DNA of 64,000 nucleotides. Source: Candidatus Jettenia caeni. GTDB taxonomy: Bacteria; Planctomycetota; Brocadiia; Brocadiales; Brocadiaceae. Positions 37,168-47,118 of the stretch are shown piece by piece (within the stretch, counting starts at the first letter, position 1; the number at the start of each line of letters is the position of its first letter). The notes under the pieces were generated by a model. The model was given only the letters and a program-made list of their open reading frames with translations. It was not told the origin of the DNA and searched no databases. Position numbers and translations under genes: made by a program. The stretch is taken from assembly GCA_000296795.1 (NCBI GenBank), contig BAFH01000003.1, positions 1,488,401-1,552,400 on the forward strand. The letters are read 5' to 3'.

Positions 37168-38562
37168 TTAATCTTTAAAAAAATCTTTATTGATATTGTA
37201 CTTCTTCATTTTTCTATAAAGGGTTTTTACATCGATTCCGGAAATCTTTGCAGAGGAATCAATTCGTCCTTTACATTGCTTTAATAGCCTGGTTATGTAC
37301 TTATTTTCACAATGCGCCAGGAAATCCTCCAGGCTCATGCCTATAATTTGATTGTTATCTATATCCTCAAATCTTTCTCTTGTCTGTTTTTGATTAGACA
37401 CGGGTAATTCTATCTCACTAATAATATGGTCTTTTGCCATTATTAAAGCGCGTTCTACCAGGTTCTCCAGTTCTCTTACATTACCTGGCCAACCGTAGGA
37501 CATCATTATATTCAGGGCATTTTGTGAGATAGACTTAATCTCCTTTTTAAAAACCTTGTTATACTTCTCAATAAAGTGAGTTACGAGCAATGGGATATCC
37601 TCTCGTCTCTCTTTTAACGATGGCAATTGTATTGGAATAACATTTAGGCGGTAATATAAATCTTTTCTGAAACACCCTTCTTCTGATAGTTTGTTGAGAT
37701 CCTTATTCGTGGCTGCAAGAACTCTTACATCAACTTTTATTGTCTGATTTCCGCCAATTCTTTCAAAAGACTTTTCCTGTAATAATCTGAGAAGTTTTGT
37801 TTGCATGGAAAGGGGCAGATTACCCATCTCGTCAAAAAAGACTGTTCCGGTATCTGCAAATTCAAATTTACCAACTCTTTGTTTTGTTGCCCCGGTGAAA
37901 GCGCCTTCCTCATGCCCGAAGAGTTCGCTTTCCAGTAAAGATTCAGGTAAGGCGCTACAATTGATGACTACAAAAGGGCAATTTTTCCTTTTACTGTTGT
38001 GGTGGATAGCGTGCGCTACCAGTTCCTTTCCCGTACCTGTTTCACCGGTAATCAAAACAGTAGCATCAGTATTTGCGACCTGAAGGATCAAATCGTAAAC
38101 CCGCTGCATTGCGTATGATTTTCCTATGATATTGTCAAGACTGAATCTCTCCTCAAGTTCCTTTCGTAAGGTCTTGATTTCGGTAATTAAGTTTTGTCTT
38201 TCAAAGGCGCGTTGAATAACCAGCCGTATCTCTTCTGCAGAAACAGGTTTGGTAACATAGTCGTAAGCGCCCATTTTCATAGCCTCAACTGCAGTTCTAA
38301 TACTTCCGTAAGCCGTCATCATAATCAAAGATACATCAGAAAATTCGAGTTTTAACTGCTTTAATAATTCAATCCCATCCATCTGAGGCATTTTAAGGTC
38401 AGCAATAACCAGGTCATACGATTCTCTTCGGTATAAATTCAACGCTTCCAATCCGTTCAAAGCTGTATTGACCTCATATCCTTCTTTATTCAAAAGGATC
38501 CTGATACTACCCAGAACATATTCATCGTCTTCTACCACTAATATCTTCTTTTTTCTGATCAT
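37168..38562 (-). CDS. NtrC-family sigma-54 response regulator
   Basis: A 464-residue three-domain activator. Receiver domain: acidic pocket VVEDDE and phosphate acceptor D55 in IADLKMP, with Lys105. AAA+ domain: Walker A GETGTGKE at 173-180, the sigma-54 contact loop GAFTGA at 220-225, Walker B VFFDEM, arginine finger region YYRLNVIPIQLP. The C-terminal Fis-type helix-turn-helix ends SAKISGIDVKTLYRKMKKY. It lies between the PII-amt unit and the Amt-histidine kinase unit and is the likely activator of the nearby sigma-54-type promoters. Confidence 0.93.
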   Translation of the reverse strand: MIRKKKILVVEDDEYVLGSIRILLNKEGYEVNTALNGLEALNLYRRESYDLVIADLKMPQMDGIELLKQLKLEFSDVSLIMMTAYGSIRTAVEAMKMGAYDYVTKPVSAEEIRLVIQRAFERQNLITEIKTLRKELEERFSLDNIIGKSYAMQRVYDLILQVANTDATVLITGETGTGKELVAHAIHHNSKRKNCPFVVINCSALPESLLESELFGHEEGAFTGATKQRVGKFEFADTGTVFFDEMGNLPLSMQTKLLRLLQEKSFERIGGNQTIKVDVRVLAATNKDLNKLSEEGCFRKDLYYRLNVIPIQLPSLKERREDIPLLVTHFIEKYNKVFKKEIKSISQNALNIMMSYGWPGNVRELENLVERALIMAKDHIISEIELPVSNQKQTRERFEDIDNNQIIGMSLEDFLAHCENKYITRLLKQCKGRIDSSAKISGIDVKTLYRKMKKYNINKDFFKD

Positions 38563-38687
38563 CGATTAGCTACCTCGTTTAAAATAGGGCAAAAAGGTTG
38601 ATTTCAGCCATTTTTTGAAATTATATTCTGTTCTAGAAAAAGTCATAAATAGTAATAATATAGTTATTTATAGAATAAATAGACAAT

Positions 38688-38703
38688 TGGAATAATTATT
38701 GCA
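38688..38703 (+). promoter_or_regulatory. Sigma-54-type promoter
   Basis: TGGAAT, 5 bp, TTGCA: the GG and GC are exactly 10 bp apart. It points at the small gene at 38779, with a predicted start near 38714, and lies in the spacer divergent from the NtrC-type gene. Confidence 0.55.
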
Positions 38704-38778
38704 CCTCTTTTTTATAGAGAATTTATTAAGGTAATTCATAATTTGCTAATTTGGATTAATATCCAAAAGGAGTGTCCT

Positions 38779-39147
38779 ATGCAAAAGATAAAGGTCGTAG
38801 ACCATGAACAACCGCTGTATTCAGAGCCTGACGTTATTACAGACAAAATTGTCGATAATAAGAGATATCAATATTGCCGGTTCTCCGTTCAGGATAATCT
38901 CTATAAGGAAATAAGCAGTATTGCGAAGCGGTGGAAACAGGGTGAAATATCACAAAAAACTGCTTACGAACTCTTAGAGATTGCATCACTTCCATACGAG
39001 CGATGGCTTTTTGATATTATTGTTGACCTGGCTAAAGAGACGAAACATCTCGAGTACATTGCCCACGATGATGAGCATAAGAAGGTAAAGGCAATTGCAT
39101 TTCTACAACACGGCAATGAGAGATCGTATAATATCCAGTATAAATAA
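38779..39147 (+). CDS. Small uncharacterised protein behind a sigma-54-type promoter
   Basis: A 122-residue soluble protein starting MQKIKVVDHEQPLYSEPDVI, translated from AGGAG 7 bp before the ATG. It is acidic and helical (DNLYKEISSIAKRWKQGEIS, YELLEIASLPYERWLFDIIV) with no signal peptide or known motif. Its own sigma-54-type promoter and divergent arrangement with an NtrC-type activator suggest a role in the same nitrogen response. Function unknown. Confidence 0.65.
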   Translation: MQKIKVVDHEQPLYSEPDVITDKIVDNKRYQYCRFSVQDNLYKEISSIAKRWKQGEISQKTAYELLEIASLPYERWLFDIIVDLAKETKHLEYIAHDDEHKKVKAIAFLQHGNERSYNIQYK

Positions 39148-39184
39148 AAACCTGACTGAATAAGTCGGAAAATATGGCAAAGAC

Positions 39185-39235
39185 GTTTAGAGTTTAGAGT
39201 TGACAAAAAATTCTAAACTCTAAACCTTTCTCTTC
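39185..39235. terminator. Terminator
   Basis: Perfect 14-bp stem GTTTAGAGTTTAGA/TCTAAACTCTAAAC followed by a pyrimidine-rich tail, between the convergent genes ending at 39147 and 39287. Confidence 0.6.
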
Positions 39236-39286
39236 TTTTCTTCATTAATTCTGAAGAATTTATCTATAAATCCTCTCAGGGGAAAG

Positions 39287-42200
39287 CTAAAGAGGCAAAG
39301 TAATTTGAATCGTTGTTCCCATGTTAAGTTTACTTTTAACATCGATCCTGCCTGCATGTTCGGTAATGATATTATAGCATATCCATAAACCCAATCCTGA
39401 ACCGGTTCCTTTTTTTGTACTAAAAAAAGGCTCAAAGATTTTTGGCAGGTCTTTATCCGGTATTCCATAGCCGTTATCGGTAAATCTGATCAACAGGTGT
39501 TCGTTTTCCATCTGGGTAACAATATTGATAACTCCGCCATATGGCATTGCATCGATGGCGTTAAGTATAAGATTCGTAAACACCTGTTCTAATTGATTAG
39601 GGTGGCACCTTATCTGAGGAAGGTTATTGTCCAAAAATTGATTTACCGTTATCGTATTTTGAGTAAGCTTTCTTTGCAATAAACTTACAATATTTTGAAT
39701 GTGATGGTTAATATTATGGTCTCCCTTTTCTTCCAGGATATTCAGATTAGATTCTAACAAACGTCTTACAATGCCTGCTATTCTATGAATACCTTCCATT
39801 ACAAGTTCAACATACTTTCTTTCTTCTTCATCTTTAGACATATTCTCCAGAAGTAACTGTAAGTAATTCGTGATCCCTTCCAGTGGGTTATTGATTTCGT
39901 GAGCAACACTTGCAACAACCCTTCCCAGTGAGGCTAACTTTTCTGCCGCTACAAGCTGTACCTCCAGCTTTCTTTTGGCAGTTATGTCTCTGTAGACAGA
40001 CCTGATGGCAATAATTCTACCGCTATTATCACAGATATGATTATCGTTCAGACTTACATCGATGATACTTCCGTCCTTTTTTACCATCTGCAACTCTAAC
40101 CCTTTTGCGAGTTGTCCACTAAAACGTTTTGGTAATAATTCTTCCATGATCCTTCGTGTCTTTTCTGTTTGAAATTCAAAGATATGCCTTCCAATGAGTT
40201 CTTCTTTTTTATATCCAAGAATCGCTGCGCCTGTTTGATTACAGTTAATGATACTGCCATTTTCATCATTCGTTATGTAAATATCCGGGGCATTATCATA
40301 CAGATCTCTGTATCTTTCCTCCGATTCTTTTGTTTTTGCAAATAACCGCGTATTTTCTATTGCGATGGCTAATTGCATGGCAATCTGCTCTAGTATGGTG
40401 AAATGTTTTTCCGAGAAGTTGTTTACCCTTTTACTTCCAAAATTAATTGTTCCGACAATGGCACCTTTGTACTCAAGGGGAAAACCCAGTCTGGATTTTA
40501 TTCCCTCTCTCATTAACGTTTGATCCGACCAAAAGGCGCTTTTTGAAGTATCTCTCACAATAAATGGCTTACCGGTAAACGTTACCCGTTCTAACAGACT
40601 ACCTTCTTTCGGGAACCAGTCACCTTCGCTGATTGCCGTATAATCATATGGCGTATCAACTGCCAAAACTTCAAACCTTTGTGTTTTTTCATCAAGCAGG
40701 GCAATACTAATCCGGTCAAAATCAATAATGCGCTTAAGTTCGTTACTTATGGCTTTAAACATTTCAGGCATGAGACCCGATGTAATAATTTTGTTGATAT
40801 TGTAGATAATCTCCTTCTGATGCTCCATTTGCCACATCTTGGTAATATCCTGTATCAATTCGAGCACCTGGACGATATTTCCCTGAGCGTCCTTTATTGG
40901 CGAACTGATAAAATGGTAGTATTTCTTCTCATTATCTTTGCCAATCACCAGCCTTTTTGTTTCTTGTATTTTACCGGTTTTGAATACACGGCTTGCTGTA
41001 CAATCTTCAGGAGGCACTTCGCCACAACCGAAGATGCTGTGACAATTCGGTACGATAAAACTGTTTATCTTACCAAACCGGTCTTCAAAGGGTTTATTCG
41101 CCCATGCTATTTTCATATTGTTATCTATAAGGCAGAGATAAGCGCCAATCTCGGTTACTATCAATTCCAGTTTCTTCTCTTCCCTTTCTAATTCCAAACG
41201 CGTTTTTTCAAGATCGCTCAGCATATACAAAGTGGCCTCTCTGAAGTCAGATAATTCACTGATAAGTTTTTTTATCTGCCTCATATCACGGGCAACGCCG
41301 ACAATTCCCAGTATCTCTCCTTCATGATTCCGCATAATACGTCCGCAAAAATGCATAGGTATATCTTCGTTATTGCGATTGCGGTAAGTAATATCGTAAT
41401 CTTTAAATACATCCTCATTCGAAATAGCATCCCACCTCCTGTTTACAATAGGATTGCCTTTATCAGGTAAAATGATACTTACCTCTTTGCCGATTAAATC
41501 TTTTTCCTCATACCCTAAGAGCTTCAGCGTTGATTTATTAACGGTTTTTATCTTATTATTTTTATCTACTACAATTAAGGTGTCGATCATACTCTCAATG
41601 ATATTATCTACGTAAGCTTTCGATACCGTAGTCTTCTGCAGGTCTTCGGTCATTTTATTTATGGAGGTAACGAGCATTCCAATCTCGTCCCTTGAATTCA
41701 TATGTATTCTTTTCGCGAGGTCGCCGCTGGCAATGGCGTTCATGGTGTGGGATATCTTTGCTATTGGGCGTGTAATTAATTTTCTGATCAGCAGAAAGGT
41801 AACAGAAATAACAATTCCAATAGAACACGATGCGATACCGATGAGTATTATGATATTTGTCTTTAAACTGGCATAAATAGGCTCCAAAGGAGCGATGATA
41901 CTTATAGCGCCCCTCAAATCTCCTATTTTGTATCCTTCCTTTTTATGTCCGGAAATATCCAGTTCTCCCGAGGGTTCGCCGTGACACTGGAGACATTCTT
42001 CTTCGATATAAAGAGGATCGATATAACGCAATATTTTCTTATTATTTGCGTCTAATGATTCGCGGGAAAATGCATCTTGTGGCTTTTGTTTTTCCATCGT
42101 TTTCAGGATTGCTGTTTCAAAATCGTCCGGCGCATTACGCGGATTTCTGTATTTCAGGCTTATTTGCCGAATGATATAAGGGGTGCTCTTGCTGATGCGA

Positions 42201-42463
42201 TGAGAGATCTCACTGCCGGCTTTTGCCGGATTCAGACCTTTAAAAACCTTATTGCCACTTATGGGATCAGTGTTGATAATATCCTGAACACTTGCCAGAT
42301 ATTTGCGGGTAATCTCTACTTCCTTCACGAGGATTTTTGCCTGTTTTTTAATCTCTTCCTTTAATAAATAGCGTTGCCTTTGAATAATCCACGTAAAGCT
42401 GATTCCCAGGATGAGCGCCAGAGTAATACTTATGGATAAGACACATTTAGTACCGAGTTTCAT
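39287..42463 (-). CDS. Heme-binding multi-PAS sensor histidine kinase
   Basis: A 1058-residue membrane kinase. TM1 ~8-27; periplasmic DUF3365 (Tll0287-like) domain with a c-type heme motif C157-x-x-C160-H161; TM2 ~203-226; HAMP ~227-280; PAS ~286-400; PAS with a cysteine group (CHSIFGCGEVPPEDC) ~430-545; GAF ~560-705; PAS ~715-830; dimerisation domain with H855 in VAHEINNPLEG; ATPase with NLILNAIDAMPYGG, DNGYGIPD and GTGSGLGLWI to the end. It lies 12 bp behind the coiled-coil Amt and probably forms a sensory pair with it. The likely output is the NtrC-type regulator at 37168. Confidence 0.92.
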   Translation of the reverse strand: MKLGTKCVLSISITLALILGISFTWIIQRQRYLLKEEIKKQAKILVKEVEITRKYLASVQDIINTDPISGNKVFKGLNPAKAGSEISHRISKSTPYIIRQISLKYRNPRNAPDDFETAILKTMEKQKPQDAFSRESLDANNKKILRYIDPLYIEEECLQCHGEPSGELDISGHKKEGYKIGDLRGAISIIAPLEPIYASLKTNIIILIGIASCSIGIVISVTFLLIRKLITRPIAKISHTMNAIASGDLAKRIHMNSRDEIGMLVTSINKMTEDLQKTTVSKAYVDNIIESMIDTLIVVDKNNKIKTVNKSTLKLLGYEEKDLIGKEVSIILPDKGNPIVNRRWDAISNEDVFKDYDITYRNRNNEDIPMHFCGRIMRNHEGEILGIVGVARDMRQIKKLISELSDFREATLYMLSDLEKTRLELEREEKKLELIVTEIGAYLCLIDNNMKIAWANKPFEDRFGKINSFIVPNCHSIFGCGEVPPEDCTASRVFKTGKIQETKRLVIGKDNEKKYYHFISSPIKDAQGNIVQVLELIQDITKMWQMEHQKEIIYNINKIITSGLMPEMFKAISNELKRIIDFDRISIALLDEKTQRFEVLAVDTPYDYTAISEGDWFPKEGSLLERVTFTGKPFIVRDTSKSAFWSDQTLMREGIKSRLGFPLEYKGAIVGTINFGSKRVNNFSEKHFTILEQIAMQLAIAIENTRLFAKTKESEERYRDLYDNAPDIYITNDENGSIINCNQTGAAILGYKKEELIGRHIFEFQTEKTRRIMEELLPKRFSGQLAKGLELQMVKKDGSIIDVSLNDNHICDNSGRIIAIRSVYRDITAKRKLEVQLVAAEKLASLGRVVASVAHEINNPLEGITNYLQLLLENMSKDEEERKYVELVMEGIHRIAGIVRRLLESNLNILEEKGDHNINHHIQNIVSLLQRKLTQNTITVNQFLDNNLPQIRCHPNQLEQVFTNLILNAIDAMPYGGVINIVTQMENEHLLIRFTDNGYGIPDKDLPKIFEPFFSTKKGTGSGLGLWICYNIITEHAGRIDVKSKLNMGTTIQITLPL

Positions 42464-42475
42464 ACTACTCCATCG

Positions 42476-44092
42476 CTATGAGCGCTCTTTCTGTTTTAAT
42501 GTCTTCAGTTCTTCTTCCATCTTTTTCATCTTGAGTTCTCTTCCGATAGCAACTTTGGCAAAATTTTCTAATTGCTCTACTTTTTTCTTCAGTTCGTCCC
42601 GCGATGCTTCTAATTCGTATGTTCGATTCTTTACATCCTCTTCGAGATGTTCCTTTATATGCTCAAGTTCTCTTGTTCTTTCTTTTATTTTGTCCTGTAA
42701 TGCAGCATTCAGGTCCTGGACTTTCGAGATTTTTACAAAGTCAAGCCATGAAGTAACGTCTGCATACTCACTGATGTTCAGCCCTTTTACCTCTTCTTCC
42801 TTACTGATCCGGATGCCAACAAATTTTTTTAGACACCAGAAAAGTAAAAGACCCATCGAAAAGGCCCAGACAAATCCCGCGATAATCCCTAAACATTGAA
42901 CACCTGCCTGCAGAAGCCGGTTAGAATTTGTTATAGAGAATGCGGATGCGGGTGTAAACAGGCTTACGGCTAACGTACCCCAGGCGCCGCAAAAACCATG
43001 GACGGAAACAGCGCCTACAGGATCATCCACCTTTAACACCCTCTCAACAAAATCCTTTGCTAATATTGCAATAATTCCTGCGCAGAATCCCACAACGCAT
43101 GCATAGAGAGAGCTCACCCTGCTTGATCCGGCGGCAATGGCAACTAATCCGCCCATGATTCCCAGGAGTATCTCTGCCGCATCTAATCTCTTGTTTTTCA
43201 GTCTTCCAAAAGCGACAGCGCAAACACCTGCAACTGCGCCTGCAAGGGTTGTGTTGATGATTACTAACCCGATACTGGTATCTACCTGTAAAATAGCCCC
43301 GCCGTTAAATCCAAACCAGCCAAACCAGAGGAAAAATGTGCCTATGGTAGCCAGAGGCAGATTGTGTCCGTACATCCTGTTTGCGGTGCCGTCCGGATTA
43401 AATTTTCCCATCCTTGGCCCCAGCATAATGGCTCCGGACAATGCTACCCATCCGCTTATAGAGTGAACTACGGTAGAGCCTGCAAAGTCGATAAATCCCA
43501 ACTTCCCAAGCCAGCCAAATTGGTTGTGGTGAAATAAATGCCCCCATGCCCAGTGACCAAAAACAGGATAAATGAAGCTTACTACAAAAATGGTGGTACA
43601 GACATGCGTCGAAAGTTTCGCCCTTTCTGAGAAGGCGCCGGATGTAATAATAGCTGCAGTACTTGCAAATACCAGTTGGAAGAATACAAAGGCATATCCC
43701 AGAGAAGTCAGGTGGGTATCGATACCGAAAAATAAAAAATTATTTGTTCCTAAATACCCTTTATAACTTGCACCAAACATTATTCCAAAACCGAGTAAAA
43801 AGTACATTATGGCGCTTACGAGAAAGTCCAATATGTTCTTTACTGCAACGCTTATTGCATTTTTAGCCTGCACAGAGCCAGCCTCGAAGGCAGTAAACCC
43901 GACTTGCATGAAAAAGACCATGCTGGCAGAAACAATAAGCCAGATAAAATTCAGTTTTTTCTGAAATAACTGCAAAGGTGTTTCTGCATACACAGCATAA
44001 GAAGGGTAAAAGATTATGGTTAACACACTGATACCTGAAAGAGTAGCTAAAATCAGCCTGCTACTCCTGTAGTAGCTTTGTTTCCTGAGCAT
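42476..44092 (-). CDS. Ammonium transporter-like sensor with C-terminal coiled coil
   Basis: A 538-residue Amt homologue. A signal-like N-terminus and about 11 membrane helices carry the histidine pair H210 (FAGSTVVHSISG) and H365 (AVSVHGFCGAWG). The standard tail ends near ISKEEEVKGLNISEYADVT, after which ~80 residues form a strongly charged coiled coil (ERTRELEHIKEHLEEDVKNR onward). Amt proteins with such linkers joined to a histidine kinase act as ammonium sensors; here the kinase is a separate gene 12 bp downstream. AAGGAG precedes this ATG; an upstream start would add 11 residues. lipA lies 87 bp upstream. Confidence 0.9.
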   Translation of the reverse strand: MLRKQSYYRSSRLILATLSGISVLTIIFYPSYAVYAETPLQLFQKKLNFIWLIVSASMVFFMQVGFTAFEAGSVQAKNAISVAVKNILDFLVSAIMYFLLGFGIMFGASYKGYLGTNNFLFFGIDTHLTSLGYAFVFFQLVFASTAAIITSGAFSERAKLSTHVCTTIFVVSFIYPVFGHWAWGHLFHHNQFGWLGKLGFIDFAGSTVVHSISGWVALSGAIMLGPRMGKFNPDGTANRMYGHNLPLATIGTFFLWFGWFGFNGGAILQVDTSIGLVIINTTLAGAVAGVCAVAFGRLKNKRLDAAEILLGIMGGLVAIAAGSSRVSSLYACVVGFCAGIIAILAKDFVERVLKVDDPVGAVSVHGFCGAWGTLAVSLFTPASAFSITNSNRLLQAGVQCLGIIAGFVWAFSMGLLLFWCLKKFVGIRISKEEEVKGLNISEYADVTSWLDFVKISKVQDLNAALQDKIKERTRELEHIKEHLEEDVKNRTYELEASRDELKKKVEQLENFAKVAIGRELKMKKMEEELKTLKQKERS

Positions 44093-44179
44093 TTTTACTC
44101 CTTTTTCACTCCTTGTAAACAACATGAGGTTGTAATCACAAATTCCCCCGGTTCACCGTCCACGTACCGTTTTATTTCA

Positions 44180-45031
44180 TCAGATAAGGACATAGTCCGT
44201 TTGCCTCTGTGCGTGGTAGGAACTCCGCACGAGTGGTCCTGATTCCACATAGGTAAATCCCATACAGATACCTTCCCGTTTCAATATTTCAAATTCTTCC
44301 GGGGTATAATAGCGCTGAATTGGCAAAGCATTTCTCGCTGGACTTAAATACTGTCCTAAGGTGAGGAGATCGCAACCGGCATTTCTTATGCCCTGCATAA
44401 CCTCGATTATTTCGTTCCATTCTTCACCCAAACCTAACATCAATCCTGATTTTGTTATCAGGAACGGGTTTTTTTCATGCACATGTTTCAATAACTTCAG
44501 GGAACGTGCATAATCTGCCACAGGTCTTACTTTTGAATAAAGACGAGGCACAGTTTCTATATTATGATTTATTATATCAGGTCTTGCATGAATTACTGTC
44601 TCCAGCGCCTTTAAAGACCCTCCAAAATCGGGTATTAAAACCTCAACTTTACAATTTTCAATATACTTCCGGATATGGTAAATAGTTTCTGCATAAACCG
44701 ATGCGCCACCGTCAGAAAGATCGTCTCTTGTCACAGAAGTAACCACCACATAGGCTAGCCCCATTTCCTTAACAGCCTCTGCAATCCGGTGAGGTTCGCC
44801 TTTATCTATTCTCGCGGGATCCCCTTTCTTTACAGCACAAAATTCACACCGTCTGGTACAGGTATTGCCAAGGATTAAAAACGTTGCAGTTCGCTGTTCA
44901 AAACATTCACCGATATTTGGACATAGGGCTTGTTCACAAACCGTATGGAGCTGTTTTTCCCGTAAAATACCTTTTATGTCATGAAAATTTTTACCGGCAG
45001 ATAATTTTGTTTTTAGCCAATGTGGACGCAT
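44180..45031 (-). CDS. lipA: Lipoyl synthase
   Basis: A 283-residue radical SAM enzyme that inserts two sulfurs into octanoyl groups. It has both cluster motifs: the auxiliary CEQALCPNIGEC (CxxxxCxxxxxC) and the radical SAM CTRRCEFC (CxxxCxxC), plus the C-terminal VRSSYHA with the serine ligand. Its partner lipB and the E2 substrate protein are encoded at 53.1-55.1 kb. It is the first gene ahead of the Amt-sensor pair, an unusual place, and I see no terminator between them. Confidence 0.96.
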   Translation of the reverse strand: MRPHWLKTKLSAGKNFHDIKGILREKQLHTVCEQALCPNIGECFEQRTATFLILGNTCTRRCEFCAVKKGDPARIDKGEPHRIAEAVKEMGLAYVVVTSVTRDDLSDGGASVYAETIYHIRKYIENCKVEVLIPDFGGSLKALETVIHARPDIINHNIETVPRLYSKVRPVADYARSLKLLKHVHEKNPFLITKSGLMLGLGEEWNEIIEVMQGIRNAGCDLLTLGQYLSPARNALPIQRYYTPEEFEILKREGICMGFTYVESGPLVRSSYHAQRQTDYVLI

Positions 45032-45352
45032 GGGTATTGGTAACTTTGTAGAGAAGTAAGTATTGTAGTATTATGGAATTATAATAATTATGATTGCCAG
45101 ATTATACGGCGATAAGCATCGGTAATCAAGTGTTATCTTGTATCATTTCTGTACCGGGGAATCTTATAAACTACCGTGAGAGAAGTTGCTCAAGATAAGG
45201 AGCAACAACATTTTTACCTGAGTAGTTACTATAGTTCTATGCTTTTTTGCAGCAGATTGATATAATGCGCTGCAATTGTCTTTTCTCTTATCTCATAACA
45301 ATATATTTTCACTATTTTATACATTCAATGCTACTCAGGAGATTGAAAATTT
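45032..45352. other. Divergent intergenic region
   Basis: 321 bp between lipA and the malic enzyme gene. A TATAAT at about 45262 may be a -10 element for the malic enzyme, but its -35 is poor. No sigma-54-type site, repeat or RNA gene was seen. Confidence 0.4.
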
Positions 45353-46765
45353 ATGAAACTTGCAGAAAATCTTGTAACCATTCGTCTAAAATTAAAAAAT
45401 GTTCCAGGTACACTGGGCAGGGCGCTCAGCACCATTGGTAAATTAGGTGGAAGTATGGGTAATATCCAGATCATTAAAGTGAATAGGGAATTTAAGATTA
45501 GAGATTTAGCCGTGTACGTTACTACAGATAAACAGGTTAAAGAAATTGCAAATGCCCTTTCTGCTATAGGAAAAGAATACATAGAAATAATCAGCATGAA
45601 AGATAAGGTCTTCGAACTTCATGAAAAAGGAAAAATTTTCCTCAGCAACCGTATTAATATTACTACCTTCGAGGACCTTTCAAGGGTATATACACCCGGC
45701 GTAGCAAAGGTATGTAAAGCCATTCAGAAAAGGCCTGAACTAGCCAGAGAGTATACTATTATTAAAAATACCGTTGCTGTTATAACCGATGGTACGGCGG
45801 TCCTTGGGTTAGGTGATATTGGTCCTGTGGCAGGGATGCCCGTCATGGAAGGCAAGGCCATGTTATTCAAAACATTCGGGAATATAGACGCATTTCCCAT
45901 TCTTCTCAACACAAAAGATGCAGGTGAAATAGTGAAAACGATTGTAAATATTGCCCCTACTTTTGGGGGCATTAATCTGGAAGATATCTCGGCTCCGCGC
46001 TGTTTTGAAATCGAAAAGAGATTACAGGCAGAATTAGCTATTCCTGTATTTCACGATGATCAGCATGGCACTGCGGTGGTTTGCCTCGCAGGTCTTATCA
46101 ATGCGCTAAAAGTAGTTAAAAAAGAAATGGAAGGCATTTCTATTGTTATCAGCGGCGCTGGCGCCGCTGGAACATCTATTGCCAGAATACTTCTCAGGGC
46201 CGGGGCAAGAAATATCGTAGTATGCGATACTGCAGGGTCTATCTACAAAGGCAGAAAAGTCCATATGAATCCCGACAAGGAAGCTTTGGCAGAAATCACA
46301 AATCCAAAGAGAGAAAAAGGGACTCTGGCCGATGTTATGAAAGGCAAAGATGTCTTTATTGGCGTTTCCGGCCCCAATATTATCCATAAGGATTTCGTAA
46401 AAACCATGAATGAAAATTCTATCGTATTTGCTATGGCAAACCCTGATCCTGAAATTGAGCCGGATTCAATTGAGGGCATTGCAAGAATTATTGCCACAGG
46501 CCGGTCGGATTATCAGAATCAAATTAATAATGTACTCTGTTTTCCCGGTATTTTCAGAGGGGCGCTGGATAGCGGGGCAACAACAATTAACGACGAGATG
46601 AAGATGGCAGCGGCTTACGCTATTGCTTGTGGTATTGAAGAAGAGCACCTATCAGAGGATTACATTATACCAGGGGTATTTAACGAGAATGTTCATAGAG
46701 ATGTAGCGCGGGCAGTTGCCGATGCTGCAAGAAAAAGTGGTGTGGCTACTCGGGAAGTTTTGTAA
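45353..46765 (+). CDS. NAD(P)-dependent malic enzyme with N-terminal ACT domain
   Basis: A 470-residue malic enzyme (malate to pyruvate plus CO2). Residues ~5-85 form an ACT regulatory domain (VTIRLKLKNVPGTLGRALST). The catalytic part has YTPGVAKVC, TDGTAVLGLGDIGPVAGMPV, PVFHDDQHGTA and the nucleotide fold VISGAGAAGTSIARIL, then FAMANPDPEI and FPGIFRGALD. The fused ACT domain suggests allosteric control by an amino acid or similar ligand. AGGAG is about 10 bp before the ATG. It stands alone. Confidence 0.93.
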   Translation: MKLAENLVTIRLKLKNVPGTLGRALSTIGKLGGSMGNIQIIKVNREFKIRDLAVYVTTDKQVKEIANALSAIGKEYIEIISMKDKVFELHEKGKIFLSNRINITTFEDLSRVYTPGVAKVCKAIQKRPELAREYTIIKNTVAVITDGTAVLGLGDIGPVAGMPVMEGKAMLFKTFGNIDAFPILLNTKDAGEIVKTIVNIAPTFGGINLEDISAPRCFEIEKRLQAELAIPVFHDDQHGTAVVCLAGLINALKVVKKEMEGISIVISGAGAAGTSIARILLRAGARNIVVCDTAGSIYKGRKVHMNPDKEALAEITNPKREKGTLADVMKGKDVFIGVSGPNIIHKDFVKTMNENSIVFAMANPDPEIEPDSIEGIARIIATGRSDYQNQINNVLCFPGIFRGALDSGATTINDEMKMAAAYAIACGIEEEHLSEDYIIPGVFNENVHRDVARAVADAARKSGVATREVL

Positions 46766-46802
46766 TATGATGTATTCCTTACGGCAGAAACGAAGAAATA
46801 TT

Positions 46803-46830
46803 TTGCAATTAAAAGTATGAAATATATAAT
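46803..46830 (+). promoter_or_regulatory. Sigma-70-type promoter for tRNA-Ala
   Basis: TTGCAA (46803-46808), a 16-bp spacer and TATAAT (46825-46830), about 46 bp ahead of the tRNA. Confidence 0.6.
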
Positions 46831-46876
46831 AATAGAAATATATCTTTTAACATTTTCTCCGAAACAGAAACTCTGT

Positions 46877-46951
<75 letters not shown>

Positions 46952-47118
46952 TTTTTAAGTTTTTACCTATAACTCCTTATGATTTTTTCCACCCCTAAAA
47001 AACCGTCCCCGATGTGTCCCCGGAACGTCACCAAATCAAACGAAAATACTTTCAAATGTGATGAATGAGAATAATAAAGGCTCATAGTGTAATATACAAA
47101 AACCTGAAAAGACTTATT

